Positions 55,237 to 63,518 of a stretch of 64,000 nucleotides of DNA are shown piece after piece. The number at the start of each line of letters is the position of its first letter. Position 1 is the first letter of the stretch. A program made the position numbers and the translations under genes. The stretch covers positions 1,493,501 to 1,557,500 of the forward strand of contig NZ_CP006877.1 in assembly GCF_000816845.1 (NCBI RefSeq), in the 5' to 3' direction. The notes beneath the pieces were generated by a model. The model made no database searches. It worked only from the letters and a program-made list of their open reading frames with translations, and was not told where the DNA came from. This DNA comes from Rhizobium gallicum bv. gallicum R602sp (GTDB lineage Bacteria > Pseudomonadota > Alphaproteobacteria > Rhizobiales > Rhizobiaceae).

Positions 55237-55825
55237 TTCGCGCCAATCCTGCCTTACGGGCCAAACCGGCCGAGCGCCGGAGCCTTTCATGAGCTGGAAG
55301 GCCTTCGTCAGCCCGGTTTGCTCCAACCAGAACGACGGATTGGGGATCTTGGTCGGATGCTCTGCCATGACGGACCGGGATTTCAGGCAGATCGGAGGCA
55401 GTTCCGTTCAGTTCGATCAGATCGGAAGGTGCAGCGAGAGCCTTTTTCTCGAGCAATTCCAGCATTTCGGCCTCTACTGGCAGTGCTTCCACGTCGTTGC
55501 TCGATGCAACCCGGAAACTCGCCTCCTCATGCCAGGCGGTGCGGACAATGATCGACAGCGCATTATAATCTCTGCAAGCTCGACTTCGAAAAACATGCGT
55601 ACGGATATTGTCCAGTTGCTGCGAACGGAAATCTCATCGTTCGTCGCCTTCTCAGGTCTCGACGGAAATCCATGCTGCAGAAAGCCACACGCTGATCGGC
55701 AGCGGCCACCACGGGCTGTTGCATGGTGACAACACTGGCCGATCTCTTTCCGCTGACGGGTTGAATCGGTGGCGGTTGTCCGCGATGCTTAGGCTCTCAT
55801 TGGTCCGATCCCCGGGGAGACTGAC
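55237..55825. other. Region with decayed sequence between the APH and ABC genes
   Basis: Apart from the antitoxin relic (55300-55562) there is no supported gene. Several short frames on both strands lack ribosome binding sites and family resemblance. The last 150 bases before 55826 presumably include the promoter for the ABC exporter. Confidence 0.5.
55300..55562 (-). pseudogene. Frameshifted DUF1902 (HicB-like) antitoxin remnant
   Basis: On the minus strand one frame reads ALSIIVRTAWHEEASFRVAS then SNDVEALPVEAEMLELLEKK and PSDLIELNGTASDLPEIPVR, which follows the DUF1902 domain (W-x-E-E-A, V-A-S-S, V-E-A-E-x-L-E-x-L, L-x-E-L-N-G). The expected continuation, MAEHPTKIPNPSFW, lies in the next frame (ATG 55368), so a base has been lost. 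No intact start with a ribosome binding site is seen. It is most likely a dead relative of small type II antitoxins. Confidence 0.55.
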
Positions 55826-55930
55826 ATGAAAACGAACCTGTCCAACCAGAAAGGAAACATCGCCCACAAGGACATTCCGCTTCATGCACACTCTGTTCCC
55901 CCGCGCGAGGAAAAGCCCGCCGCGCCATAA
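55826..55930 (+). CDS. Possible 34-residue upstream ORF
   Basis: ATG 55826 has GGGGAGA 6 bases upstream and encodes MKTNLSNQKGNIAHKDIPLH followed by a Pro-rich end, stopping at 55930. It overlaps the first 47 bases of the ABC exporter frame (ATG 55884) but stops 64 bases before the alternative exporter start at 55995. It may be a leader peptide that affects exporter translation. Nothing comparable is known to me. Confidence 0.35.
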   Translation: MKTNLSNQKGNIAHKDIPLHAHSVPPREEKPAAP

Positions 55931-57722
55931 CCGGTTCCTGAAATTCTTCCGCGACTATCCGCACAACGCCGAGCGCGACCGGCGTCGCTTGCGCATGCGC
56001 AAGTTCCTCTCCTACTATCGCCCACACCTGCCTTTGCTGCTGGCGGATCTGCTCTGCGCAATCCTCGTCGCCGGTACGGCGGTGGCGCTGCCGCTCTGTG
56101 CCAACTTCGTCACCAGCCGCCTTCTGGCCCTGCCCAACATGCCGGAGGCCTACGAGCAGATCCTTGCCGTCGGCGCCTTCATGCTTGCCATCCTGGCGAT
56201 CCAAACCGTTGCCATCTTCTTCGTCGACTATCAGGGGCACGTGATGGGCGCCCGGATCGAGGCCGCCGTCCGGCAGGAGCTCTTCGAACACTGCCAGAAG
56301 CTCTCGTTCAGCTTCTACGACCGTCAACGCACCGGGCAGTTGATGAGCCGCATCACGAACGATTCCCTGTGGCTGGGCGAGCTCTTCCACCACGGCCCGG
56401 AGGACCTCTCCATTGCCGTACTCAAGTATGGCGGCGCCATGCTGGTGCTGTTCTTCATCGATCCACCTTTGGCCAGCCTCATCCTGCTGCTCACGCCGGT
56501 GGCGGCGGCTTATGCGCTGCATTTCAACCGGCGCATGAACCGCGCGCTCGAAGCGAGCAAGCGGCAGATCGCCGCCGTCAACGAACGCGTGGAGGACGCA
56601 CTGGCGGGCATTCGCGTCGTCCAGTCCTTCGCCAACGAGGCGCTGGAGCAGGAGCGTTTTGCCACGCTGAACCGGCGGTTCCTGCAGGGCCGCGCCGACG
56701 GCTACCGCAGCGAGGCCTGGTTTTCGGTGGGCACCGAAACTTTCGCACAGCTCATCACCATACTTGTCATCGTGATCGGGGGGCTGCGCATCCTGACGGC
56801 GGAGCTGTCCGTGGCGGACATCCTCACCTTTCTGCTCTGCGTGGCGGTGCTGGTCGATCCGATGCAGCGGCTCGCCAATTTCGCCCGCCTCTGGCAGGAG
56901 GGCTATACCGGTTTCGTTCGGGCCATGGAGATCCTCGAGATCGCACCGGACGTCTTCGATCGCCCGGCCGCCCGTCCCATGCCGGCTCCAAGGGGTGAGA
57001 TCAGTTTTTCCGACGTCGTCTTCGGCTACGAGTCGGATTGCCCCAAGGTGCTCGAGCGACTCTCGCTTACCATTGCGCCGGGCGAGTTCGTGGCCTTGGT
57101 TGGTCCTTCAGGGGTGGGCAAGAGCACGCTTTGCGCGCTCATCCCGCGCTTTTACGATGTGCAGGCCGGGGTGATCCGCATTGACGGTACCGACATTCGC
57201 GACGTGACGCTCTCCTCACTGCGGCGACATGTCGGGGTGGTGCAGCAGGACGTCTATCTCTTTGCCGGCACCGTGGCGGAGAATCTTCGCTACGGCCGGC
57301 CCGACGCGACCGATGCCGAGGTCGAGGCCGCCGCCCGTGCCGCCAACGCTCACGACTTCATCACGGCTCTGCCAAATGGCTACGCGACCGATATCGGCCA
57401 ACGCGGTGTCAAGCTTTCGGGCGGCCAGCGGCAGCGCCTCACGATAGCGCGCGCTTTCCTCAAGGATCCGGCAATCCTGATCTTCGACGAGGCCACCAGC
57501 GCGCTCGACAACGAGAGCGAACGGGCGGTTCAGAAGGCGCTGCTCAATCTCGCGAACGGCCGAACCACCCTGGTCATCGCCCACCGCCTCTCCACCGTCC
57601 GCCATGCCGACCGCATCCTGGTGCTCACAGGCGATGGCATCATCGAAGAGGGCACCCATAACGACCTCATGGCGCAGCAAGGCGTCTATGCCAACCTGCA
57701 CAGCGTGCAGGCAAGCATTTGA
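55884..57722 (+). CDS. ABC exporter half-transporter (MsbA/multidrug type)
   Basis: A fusion of membrane and ATPase domains, 612 residues, acting as a homodimer. Six membrane helices span about 48-335 with the ABC_membrane coupling region VNERVEDALAGIRVVQSFA. The ATPase has Walker A GPSGVGKST (about 413), Q-loop VVQQDVYLFAG, signature LSGGQRQRL, Walker B ILIFDEATSALD and the H-loop IAHRLSTVRHAD. It is of the MsbA/LmrA type; substrate unknown. ATG 55995 (MRKFLSYYRPH) is an alternative start that drops a basic 37-residue extension. It is next to an APH gene and an MFS exporter. Confidence 0.92.
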   Translation: MHTLFPRARKSPPRHNRFLKFFRDYPHNAERDRRRLRMRKFLSYYRPHLPLLLADLLCAILVAGTAVALPLCANFVTSRLLALPNMPEAYEQILAVGAFMLAILAIQTVAIFFVDYQGHVMGARIEAAVRQELFEHCQKLSFSFYDRQRTGQLMSRITNDSLWLGELFHHGPEDLSIAVLKYGGAMLVLFFIDPPLASLILLLTPVAAAYALHFNRRMNRALEASKRQIAAVNERVEDALAGIRVVQSFANEALEQERFATLNRRFLQGRADGYRSEAWFSVGTETFAQLITILVIVIGGLRILTAELSVADILTFLLCVAVLVDPMQRLANFARLWQEGYTGFVRAMEILEIAPDVFDRPAARPMPAPRGEISFSDVVFGYESDCPKVLERLSLTIAPGEFVALVGPSGVGKSTLCALIPRFYDVQAGVIRIDGTDIRDVTLSSLRRHVGVVQQDVYLFAGTVAENLRYGRPDATDAEVEAAARAANAHDFITALPNGYATDIGQRGVKLSGGQRQRLTIARAFLKDPAILIFDEATSALDNESERAVQKALLNLANGRTTLVIAHRLSTVRHADRILVLTGDGIIEEGTHNDLMAQQGVYANLHSVQASI

Positions 57723-57728
57723 CCACTG

Positions 57729-57750
57729 GCCCGCCGCAACGGTGGCGGGC
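57729..57750. terminator. Hairpin between convergent exporter genes
   Basis: GCCCGCC at 57729-57735 pairs perfectly with GGCGGGC at 57744-57750 across 8 bases, just 7 bases after the ABC exporter stop. It lacks a T-run but lies where both convergent transcripts should end. Confidence 0.45.
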
Positions 57751-57788
57751 GGGGGGTCAAAAGCGGCCAGAGCGGGCTTCAGGCCGTC

Positions 57789-59240
57789 TTAAGCCGACCT
57801 GTCCCCGCGAGGCGGGGGACGCATGGCAAGGGCGCGGCCTTGGACGGCGATGGCGATCGCGACGGCGGTCAGAGCCGCCGCGACGGCGAAGGTGACCTGC
57901 ATGCCGGTGGCAACGGCTTCGGGACCTGCCGTCGTGATATCGGTCGTCATCGCGGCAAAGGAGAACACGGCGCCCATGACGGAAGCGCCGGTGATAAGCC
58001 CGAGATTGCGCGACAGGCTGAGCAGGCCGGAAACGACGCCCCGCCGATCGGAGGGGATGCCCGTCATGACGGCGGTGTTGTTGGCTGCCTGGAACAACTG
58101 ATAACCAGGGGTCAGGACGGCGATGGCGGCAATGTAGCCGGCAACGCCGAACATTGCCGGAAGAACGGATAGGGCAACTGTACCGACGGCCATTTCGATG
58201 AGCCCGACGATGACCACGAACGGCGCGCCCAAACGGTCGACCAGACGGCCAGCCGGGGCGCCGGTCAGCGCCGAGACAACCGGGCCAATCGACATGACCA
58301 TTCCAACGAACGCCGCGTTGAGCCCGAGCGCACGGGAGAGATAGAACGGGCTTACCACCAGCGTCGCCATCATTATCGTCGAGACGAGGGTGTTCATGGC
58401 AAGGTTGGCGCTGAACTCAAAATTGCGAAATGCTGCCAATGGGATCAAGGGCGATGCCACCTTCGCCTCGGTGAAAACAAAGAGGACGATGCCGGTGAGT
58501 GCAAGCGTCAGGAGCGTCGCATTCAGCGTGCCGAAATGGCCGCGCCCTATCGTCATGGCGAGAGCATAGGCGGCGAGCGCGCCGGCAAGCAGCAGTGTGC
58601 CCAGAGCGTCGAAGCCAGGGCGGTCCGTTTTCGGCGTATCGCGGTCGACGGGCAGGAAATGGTGGGCAAGAAAAAAGGCCAGCAGACCGAGCGGGATGTT
58701 GACGAGAAAGATTGCCCGCCAGCCGAGCCAGGCGATCGCAATGCCGCCAAGCGACGGACCGAGCGCGGTGCCGATTGCCGACATCGCTCCAAGCAGTCCG
58801 ATGGCGCTGCCGGTTCTTTGCTTGGGGACCGTCTCGCCGACGAACGCCATGGTCAGCGCCATCAGGACGGCGGCGCCGAGGCCCTGCGCGGCACGGGCGG
58901 CAATCAGCCACCAGAGCGAGGGCGCAAGGCCGCAGAGCGCCGAGGCGACAACAAACACGACCAGCCCCGCCAGGAGAACCCTGCGGCGCCCGGCAATGTC
59001 GCCCAGCCGTCCGATGCCGACGATCAAGATCGTGATCGCCAGGAGGTAGGCAAGAATGACCCACTGCACCTGTTGGAATGGTGCGACGAACACCTGAGCC
59101 AATGTCGGCAAGGCGACATTGGCAATGCTGGTGCCGAGCGAAGGTAGCAGCATGGATAGGCAAAGGCCGGCAAGCGCCCATCGAACCGAGCTTGCCGGGG
59201 TTATGCCATCGTTGGTGGGGTCATCTGTGCAGGAGGTCAT
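57789..59240 (-). CDS. MFS drug exporter, DHA2 (14-TM) type
   Basis: A 483-residue EmrB/QacA-like proton-driven exporter with 14 predicted membrane helices. MFS motif A is seen as GIGRLGDIAGRRRVLLAG (about 76-93) and motif C-like Gly-Pro residues in GLLGAMSAIGTALGPSLGG (about 148-166), a mark of antiporters. The substrate is unknown. AAGGG is 4 bases before the ATG. A LysR regulator is divergently transcribed from the other side of a 241-base gap and probably controls it. Confidence 0.92.
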   Translation of the reverse strand: MTSCTDDPTNDGITPASSVRWALAGLCLSMLLPSLGTSIANVALPTLAQVFVAPFQQVQWVILAYLLAITILIVGIGRLGDIAGRRRVLLAGLVVFVVASALCGLAPSLWWLIAARAAQGLGAAVLMALTMAFVGETVPKQRTGSAIGLLGAMSAIGTALGPSLGGIAIAWLGWRAIFLVNIPLGLLAFFLAHHFLPVDRDTPKTDRPGFDALGTLLLAGALAAYALAMTIGRGHFGTLNATLLTLALTGIVLFVFTEAKVASPLIPLAAFRNFEFSANLAMNTLVSTIMMATLVVSPFYLSRALGLNAAFVGMVMSIGPVVSALTGAPAGRLVDRLGAPFVVIVGLIEMAVGTVALSVLPAMFGVAGYIAAIAVLTPGYQLFQAANNTAVMTGIPSDRRGVVSGLLSLSRNLGLITGASVMGAVFSFAAMTTDITTAGPEAVATGMQVTFAVAAALTAVAIAIAVQGRALAMRPPPRGDRSA

Positions 59241-59409
59241 CGGCCCTTTCCCCTCAGACTTCTACGAGGCTGTTGACGACCCGGCGCGCGAGCGGTTGCG
59301 GCAACGAAGACGCCAGCGAAGGCGGCAGGAACAAATCGGACCGATATCATGAAGAGCTGCTCCAAAATGGCGTTAGGGCAGAGATAGCTCGCGGCCAGAT
59401 GGGGCGGAA

Positions 59410-59428
59410 GGTGCATCATATGCATCTC
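59410..59428. promoter_or_regulatory. Candidate LysR operator
   Basis: TGCATCATATGCA (59412-59424) is an inverted repeat with a 3-base centre, located 58 bases before the LysR start and in the gap shared with the divergent MFS gene. The position fits a LysR recognition site for self-control and exporter control; the motif is only weakly of the T-N11-A type. Confidence 0.35.
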
Positions 59429-59481
59429 ATTCGTGCGTTTGACGCCATGTCATCTTGCACCGATCGTGCTATGGTCGCCGC

Positions 59482-60414
59482 ATGTCGCATCCCGATCTCA
59501 ATCTGCTTATCACCCTAGATGTGCTCCTGACGGAATGCAGCGTCGCCCGCGCCGCCAGAAGGCTGCGGCTAAGCCCGTCCGCGATGAGCCGCGCGCTGGC
59601 GCGATTGCGGGAGGCGACCGGCGATCCGCTGCTGGTTCGAGCCGGACGCGGCCTTGTTGCGACGCCGCGGGCGATCGAGCTTCGCGAGCGCGTCGGCCAG
59701 CTCGTGCAGGACGCTAAAGCCGTTCTGCGTCCCGTCGAGACACTCGACCTGACACGGCTTGTGCAGACATTCACGCTCAGAAACCAGGATGGCTTTGTCG
59801 AGAATTTCGGACCTGATCTCGTTGCACGTGTCGGCAAACAGGCGCCGGGCGTGCAGTTGCGTTTCGTACCTAAGCCGGACAGGGACAGCGCGCCGCTGCG
59901 CGACGGAAGCGTTGACCTGGAAACGGGCGTCGTCGGAAAAGCCATGGGGCCGGAGGTGCGCGCGCAAGCGCTGTTCCGAGACCGCTTCGTCGGCGTTGTC
60001 CGGATGGGGCATCCGTTGTGCGAGGTTGCGATCACGCCTGCCGATTACGCTGCCGGCCGGCACATCCTCATCTCGCGGCGAGGGCTCGCCAGGGGGCCGG
60101 TTGATGACGCGCTTGAGCCATTCGACCTGAAGCGGGAGATTGTAACGGTCGTTGGCGGCTTTTCGGAAGCTCTGGCTCTGGCGCGTGCCTCGGATCTCAT
60201 CGCCAGTGTCCCCGAACGCTATACGGGAAACCTGCGTGACGGGATGTTCTCTTTCCCTCTGCCGGTTTCGCCGCCGGACATTACGATCTCGCTGTTGTGG
60301 CACCCGCGGACGGACCTCGATCCGGCGCATCGCTGGCTGCGCGAGTGCGTTCGGGAGGTCTGTGCGGGCAGGCCGCCGGCTCGAGCAGTCAGTTCGTCGC
60401 CTTCTCTATGGTGA
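59482..60414 (+). CDS. LysR-family transcriptional regulator
   Basis: A 310-residue regulator. The N-terminal winged helix (about 3-62) reads DLNLLITLDVLLTECSVARA and RLRLSPSAMSRALARLREAT; the C-terminal substrate-binding domain (about 90-300) is of the NodD/PnbR-like group (VRAQALFRDRFVGVVRMGHP). ATG 59482 is chosen over 59455 because the HTH begins just after it. It diverges from the DHA2 exporter. Its last 26 bases overlap the opposing gene. Confidence 0.9.
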   Translation: MSHPDLNLLITLDVLLTECSVARAARRLRLSPSAMSRALARLREATGDPLLVRAGRGLVATPRAIELRERVGQLVQDAKAVLRPVETLDLTRLVQTFTLRNQDGFVENFGPDLVARVGKQAPGVQLRFVPKPDRDSAPLRDGSVDLETGVVGKAMGPEVRAQALFRDRFVGVVRMGHPLCEVAITPADYAAGRHILISRRGLARGPVDDALEPFDLKREIVTVVGGFSEALALARASDLIASVPERYTGNLRDGMFSFPLPVSPPDITISLLWHPRTDLDPAHRWLRECVREVCAGRPPARAVSSSPSLW

Positions 60415-60898
60415 TCTCGCCGAATTCGTCGATCAGCACGGTCCAGCCCTCGGACTCGGCATTCGGATCGGTCTTCAGGTAGACCGTGGCGAAGAGGCCG
60501 GGCTGCTTGCCCATGCCCGTGGAACTTTCCGGACGGATATCGGTGACATAGGGTTTGAGCTGCGTGAACTCGTCGAGCTCGACGCTTGAGACGATTTCCG
60601 GGCCGCTGTCGGCCTGCGCGATTTGCTGCAGGTAGATTTTCGAAGTCTTGTCCGGCTGGCGGACGGAAAAGAGCTTGTAATAGCCGCGGCGCGGCTGGAG
60701 TTGCGTCTTTGCCGGATCGCTTGCTGCGCCCGGCGCACGCTCGATTGCGATATCCGCACGGCTTTCCTCCCAATAGCCGGTGCTGGTTGCAAAGATCACG
60801 GCGGGCGGAAGGATCGTGTCGGCCGGCGTAACAGCCTTGGCAAGGCCTGCCGGGCCGGTGAAGAGCGCTGCGGCAAGAAGAGCGGTTCGAAGCTGCAT
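60389..60898 (-). CDS. Exported hypothetical protein downstream of nadK
   Basis: A 169-residue protein with a signal peptide (1-22, ending near AKAVT), so probably periplasmic. I do not recognise the family. The mature part is mixed alpha/beta in character, e.g. GYWEESRADIAIERAPG, YYKLFSVRQPDKTSKIYLQQ and WTVLIDEFGEITIEKATN, without Cys. It starts 4 bases after nadK ends, so the two are probably co-transcribed. ATG 60898 is preferred because it begins the signal peptide; the frame opens 9 codons earlier inside nadK. Confidence 0.8.
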   Translation of the reverse strand: MQLRTALLAAALFTGPAGLAKAVTPADTILPPAVIFATSTGYWEESRADIAIERAPGAASDPAKTQLQPRRGYYKLFSVRQPDKTSKIYLQQIAQADSGPEIVSSVELDEFTQLKPYVTDIRPESSTGMGKQPGLFATVYLKTDPNAESEGWTVLIDEFGEITIEKATN

Positions 60899-60902
60899 GG
60901 CC

Positions 60903-61676
60903 TCAATCCTCGAATTGTTCGGCAAGAATGCGATCCGACCATGAGCGGTCCGGATCGGAAAGGATGCGCGCCGTCATGTGCTCCGACTGGGCGATGCGGA
61001 TATGCAGCACGGATTTGACCTCGGCATTGTCGGCAACCGCATTCACAGGCCGCTTTTCGGCCTCGAGAATATGGATGTCGACCGTCACCTTGTTCGGCAG
61101 CAGCGCGCCGCGCCAGCGGCGCGGGCGGAAGGCGCTGACCGGCGTCATGGCAAGCAGCGGCGCTTCCAGCGGCAGGATCGGGCCGTGGGCTGAAAGGTTA
61201 TAGGCGGTGGAGCCCGCGGGCGTTGCCACCATGAGGCCGTCGCAGATCAGTTCCGCGAGACGCACATGCCCGTCGACCTCGACGCGCAGCTTGGCGGCCT
61301 GATAGGACTGACGGAAGAGCGAGACTTCGTTGATGGCGAGTGCCGTGGAATTGGTGCCGTCGGCGTTGGCCGTCGTCATCTGCAGGGGATGGAAGGCATT
61401 CTCGACGGCCGCGCAGATGCGGTCCTGCAGTTTTTCGGTGCGATAGTCGTTCATCAGGAAACCGACAGAACCGCGGTTCATGCCATAGACGAGCTTGCCG
61501 GAATTCATCGTGCTGTGCAGCGTCTGCAGCATGAAGCCGTCGCCGCCGAGCGCCACGATGACATCGGCTTCCTCGGCGGGAACCTCCCCATAAAGGCCAA
61601 TCAACTCTTCCCGAGCGGCAAGCGCCTCTGTTGCCGAGGAAGCGAGGAAACAAAGCGTCTGAAATGAACGGCCCAT
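60903..61676 (-). CDS. nadK: NAD kinase
   Basis: Makes NADP from NAD. The 257-residue protein has the GGDG motif in VALGGDGFMLQTLH (about 43-56), then GMNRGSVGFLMNDY, the conserved NE/D segment ALAINEVSLFRQ, and the NAD-binding GLMVATPAGSTAYNLSAHGP, a short form of the family typical of rhizobia. It lies upstream of an exported protein of unknown function. Confidence 0.95.
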   Translation of the reverse strand: MGRSFQTLCFLASSATEALAAREELIGLYGEVPAEEADVIVALGGDGFMLQTLHSTMNSGKLVYGMNRGSVGFLMNDYRTEKLQDRICAAVENAFHPLQMTTANADGTNSTALAINEVSLFRQSYQAAKLRVEVDGHVRLAELICDGLMVATPAGSTAYNLSAHGPILPLEAPLLAMTPVSAFRPRRWRGALLPNKVTVDIHILEAEKRPVNAVADNAEVKSVLHIRIAQSEHMTARILSDPDRSWSDRILAEQFED

Positions 61677-61796
61677 GTGATGCCCTTTATGATCTTCGCC
61701 TAGCTAAAGGATAAAGGGCTTATGCGACAAGGTATTTTGCGCGCAAGCAGACTCTGCCGCCTGCGCTGTGGGATGGCGAAGAGGTGATGGCGGCTG

Positions 61797-62135
61797 CTAT
61801 TTCTGCTCTCTCGTGCCCGGCGCTGCTTCGCGCTGATCCTTGTCTTCCAGGTCGGTTTCGACGATGTAGACATCGCCGTGTAGGCGGGCCTGTTCCTTCA
61901 GGGCGTCCTGTTTCGCGCGTTCATCTGGCTCGATCTGCCCAAAATGGCGGTCCTGCGCTCGAGCGAAGTCCTCCGGCTTGATATCCAGCACGGCTTCGTG
62001 CGGATGGCCCATCCCGGAAGCCAGCCCGCGCGCGGCCTGCAATTTGGCTTCCTCCCGACGCTCGGCCGCGGCCGCAGTGTCCGAGCAGCGTGCATCATCC
62101 GTGCCGGAATCAAAGCTCTTGTCCTGACCTGGCAT
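61797..62135 (-). CDS. Small hydrophilic hypothetical protein
   Basis: A 112-residue, highly charged protein (MPGQDKSFDSGTDDARCSDT at its start, then an Ala/Glu/Arg-rich helical stretch and a Lys/Glu-rich end). It is likely helical or partly disordered. TAGGAG lies 6 bases before the ATG; that ribosome binding site falls in the 16-base tandem duplication at 62142-62173. It is the third gene of a minus-strand cluster of tiny genes. Function unknown. Confidence 0.65.
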   Translation of the reverse strand: MPGQDKSFDSGTDDARCSDTAAAAERREEAKLQAARGLASGMGHPHEAVLDIKPEDFARAQDRHFGQIEPDERAKQDALKEQARLHGDVYIVETDLEDKDQREAAPGTREQK

Positions 62136-62141
62136 GTCGAT

Positions 62142-62173
62142 CTCCTACTGTGACTGGCTCCTACTGTGACTGG
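62142..62173. repeat. 16-base exact tandem duplication
   Basis: CTCCTACTGTGACTGG occurs twice in direct tandem (62142-62157 and 62158-62173). On the minus strand each copy contains TAGGAG. The duplication therefore doubles the ribosome binding site of the 112-residue gene and the stop region of the 45-residue gene upstream. It looks like a recent slip or duplication event. Confidence 0.85.
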
Positions 62174-62298
62174 TCAATTGCGTGGGGAGCGGGCCGGCCG
62201 GGCGTTCCGGACGACTGGAAATAACCAGCGCTCTCGGCGGCAAGAACAGCGGCAAGCGCCAGCGCGACGGCGACCGCCCAGGCATACCGCCGGCTCAT
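62161..62298 (-). CDS. 45-residue exported or membrane microprotein
   Basis: Start ATG 62298 overlaps the stop of the preceding gene (ATGA). The product begins MSRRYAWAVAVALALAAVLA, a strong single membrane helix or signal peptide, followed by a short polar, Pro-rich tail. It ends at TAG within the tandem duplication. Its reality rests on translational coupling. Function unknown. Confidence 0.5.
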   Translation of the reverse strand: MSRRYAWAVAVALALAAVLAAESAGYFQSSGTPGRPAPHAIDQSQ

Positions 62299-62468
62299 TG
62301 CGATGCCTCATGCGGCGGCTTCTCGTAGAGTTTCCGCACCCTGCGGTCCTGCGCCTCCTGCTCACTGCGCGAGAGCTTGCGGTTTGTGAGCATGCCGTAG
62401 GCGATCGCGCAGCCGAGAAGGAAGGCGCCGCCGGCGATAGCGAAGAGCCAAAGATACTCCGCAACCAT
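62295..62468 (-). CDS. 57-residue membrane protein
   Basis: ATG 62468 follows an ideal AAGGAGG (8 bases upstream). The product has one membrane helix (LWLFAIAGGAFLLGCAIAYG, residues 6-25) and then a basic/acidic cytoplasmic tail (NRKLSRSEQEAQDRRVRKLY). The frame continues upstream to 62573 but the ribosome binding site fixes the start. It is the first gene of a unit with the 45- and 112-residue genes. Function unknown. Confidence 0.7.
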   Translation of the reverse strand: MVAEYLWLFAIAGGAFLLGCAIAYGMLTNRKLSRSEQEAQDRRVRKLYEKPPHEASQ

Positions 62469-62597
62469 GCTTCGATCCTCCTTGACGATTCGAACCGGTG
62501 GACGGCGGATTTGTTCCGTTGCGGCAACAGCAAGACCGAAAGGGGACCGGCCGGTCAGGCTGCGGCTTGACATTTTCAGTTGACGGAAAGGCGGCCG

Positions 62598-62804
62598 TCA
62601 GGCGCTCCGGCGAAACGAAACCGCGTAGCGATCCGCTGCGCGTTCGATGCTGTCGAGGGTATTCATGAGATCGACCATATCGCAGGCCTCAGCCCACTGC
62701 ATGCCGCAGATCGGAATACCGTCCAGGGCGGCTGGCTGCATTGTCATTCCGTCAACAACAAGCCAGCGATCATCGGCTTGATGCCGGAGATTATACCGTC
62801 GCAT
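62598..62804 (-). CDS. 68-residue hypothetical protein
   Basis: A small protein starting MRRYNLRHQADDRWLVVDG and containing two Cys (GIPICGMQWAEACDMVDLM). GGGAGAG lies about 6 bases before ATG 62804; a GTG directly ahead is an alternative. The family is not recognised. It is probably cytoplasmic. It stands alone between the tiny membrane protein unit and the acidic 86-residue gene. Confidence 0.55.
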   Translation of the reverse strand: MRRYNLRHQADDRWLVVDGMTMQPAALDGIPICGMQWAEACDMVDLMNTLDSIERAADRYAVSFRRSA

Positions 62805-62891
62805 CACCTCTCTCCCGCGGCGACCATATCATATTTTAGCAAGAGCGCGAATACGCTTGGTCAGTCGGTGGATGGCGAATGCAGGGCCCGG

Positions 62892-63152
62892 TCAGTGCAC
62901 GGATTGCTCGGTATCGTCCAGAAACGAGCGAATGCCGTCGCGGGCGATTGTCGCCAGGAATTCGTCAAACGCCTCGCGGTCGGTCGCGAACGGTTCGTCC
63001 CAGCGGATGAGGTCCTCCTCCTGCGTCACGACTTCCATCGACCAGTCCTCGTTGGAGCCGGCTGTCCGGAAGATATCAACGAGCACGGTAACGCCGTCCT
63101 CGGTGAATTCGCCGGCGAGTTCGGAATATTCGAGTTTCGGTTTTTTGGGCAT
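62892..63152 (-). CDS. 86-residue acidic hypothetical protein
   Basis: Begins MPKKPKLEYSELAGEFTEDG and is strongly acidic after that, with VDIFRTAGSNEDWSMEVVTQ and a C-terminal helical part (REAFDEFLATIARDGIRSFL). Codon use fits its neighbours. No clear Shine-Dalgarno is seen at ATG 63152, and a TTG at 63164 is in frame. It looks like a real small cytoplasmic protein, family unknown. Confidence 0.65.
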   Translation of the reverse strand: MPKKPKLEYSELAGEFTEDGVTVLVDIFRTAGSNEDWSMEVVTQEEDLIRWDEPFATDREAFDEFLATIARDGIRSFLDDTEQSVH

Positions 63153-63344
63153 TCGATATCGCAATCCATAATAGTCATAGCGTACACGAGCGAGGTACTT
63201 TCACGTGCGCCTGGTAGATTTGTCAAGGAAACAGCCATTCAAAGCAACGCCGCGGTCCGGTTGCGCCGGGTTTCCCGCGAAGAGGGAACTCTCTTAGCCG
63301 CGTGTCGTTGTTCCCATGTCACCACCAGCCAATGGAGCGGCAAA

Positions 63345-63518
63345 ATGAGCAAGACAGACGTCAAAAAGCTCGTGAAGCGGGCCGAACGCCAAGTCGAAAA
63401 CACCAGCGCCGGCGGCCATCTCGGCGGCACCTATTTCGGCCAGCAACCCGACGGAAAGACGGCATCCTCGACCAATAGCGAGGCGCGCAAGTCACGCTCG
63501 AACGACGGCAGCAAGTGA
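63345..63518 (+). CDS. 57-residue basic hydrophilic protein
   Basis: ATG 63345 has TGGAGCGG about 6 bases upstream. The product starts MSKTDVKKLVKRAERQVENT, then has a Gly/Thr-rich middle (SAGGHLGGTYFGQQPDG) and ends in Ser/Arg/Lys. It is probably partly disordered; a stress-type small protein is possible but not shown. No neighbour on its strand. Confidence 0.55.
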   Translation: MSKTDVKKLVKRAERQVENTSAGGHLGGTYFGQQPDGKTASSTNSEARKSRSNDGSK

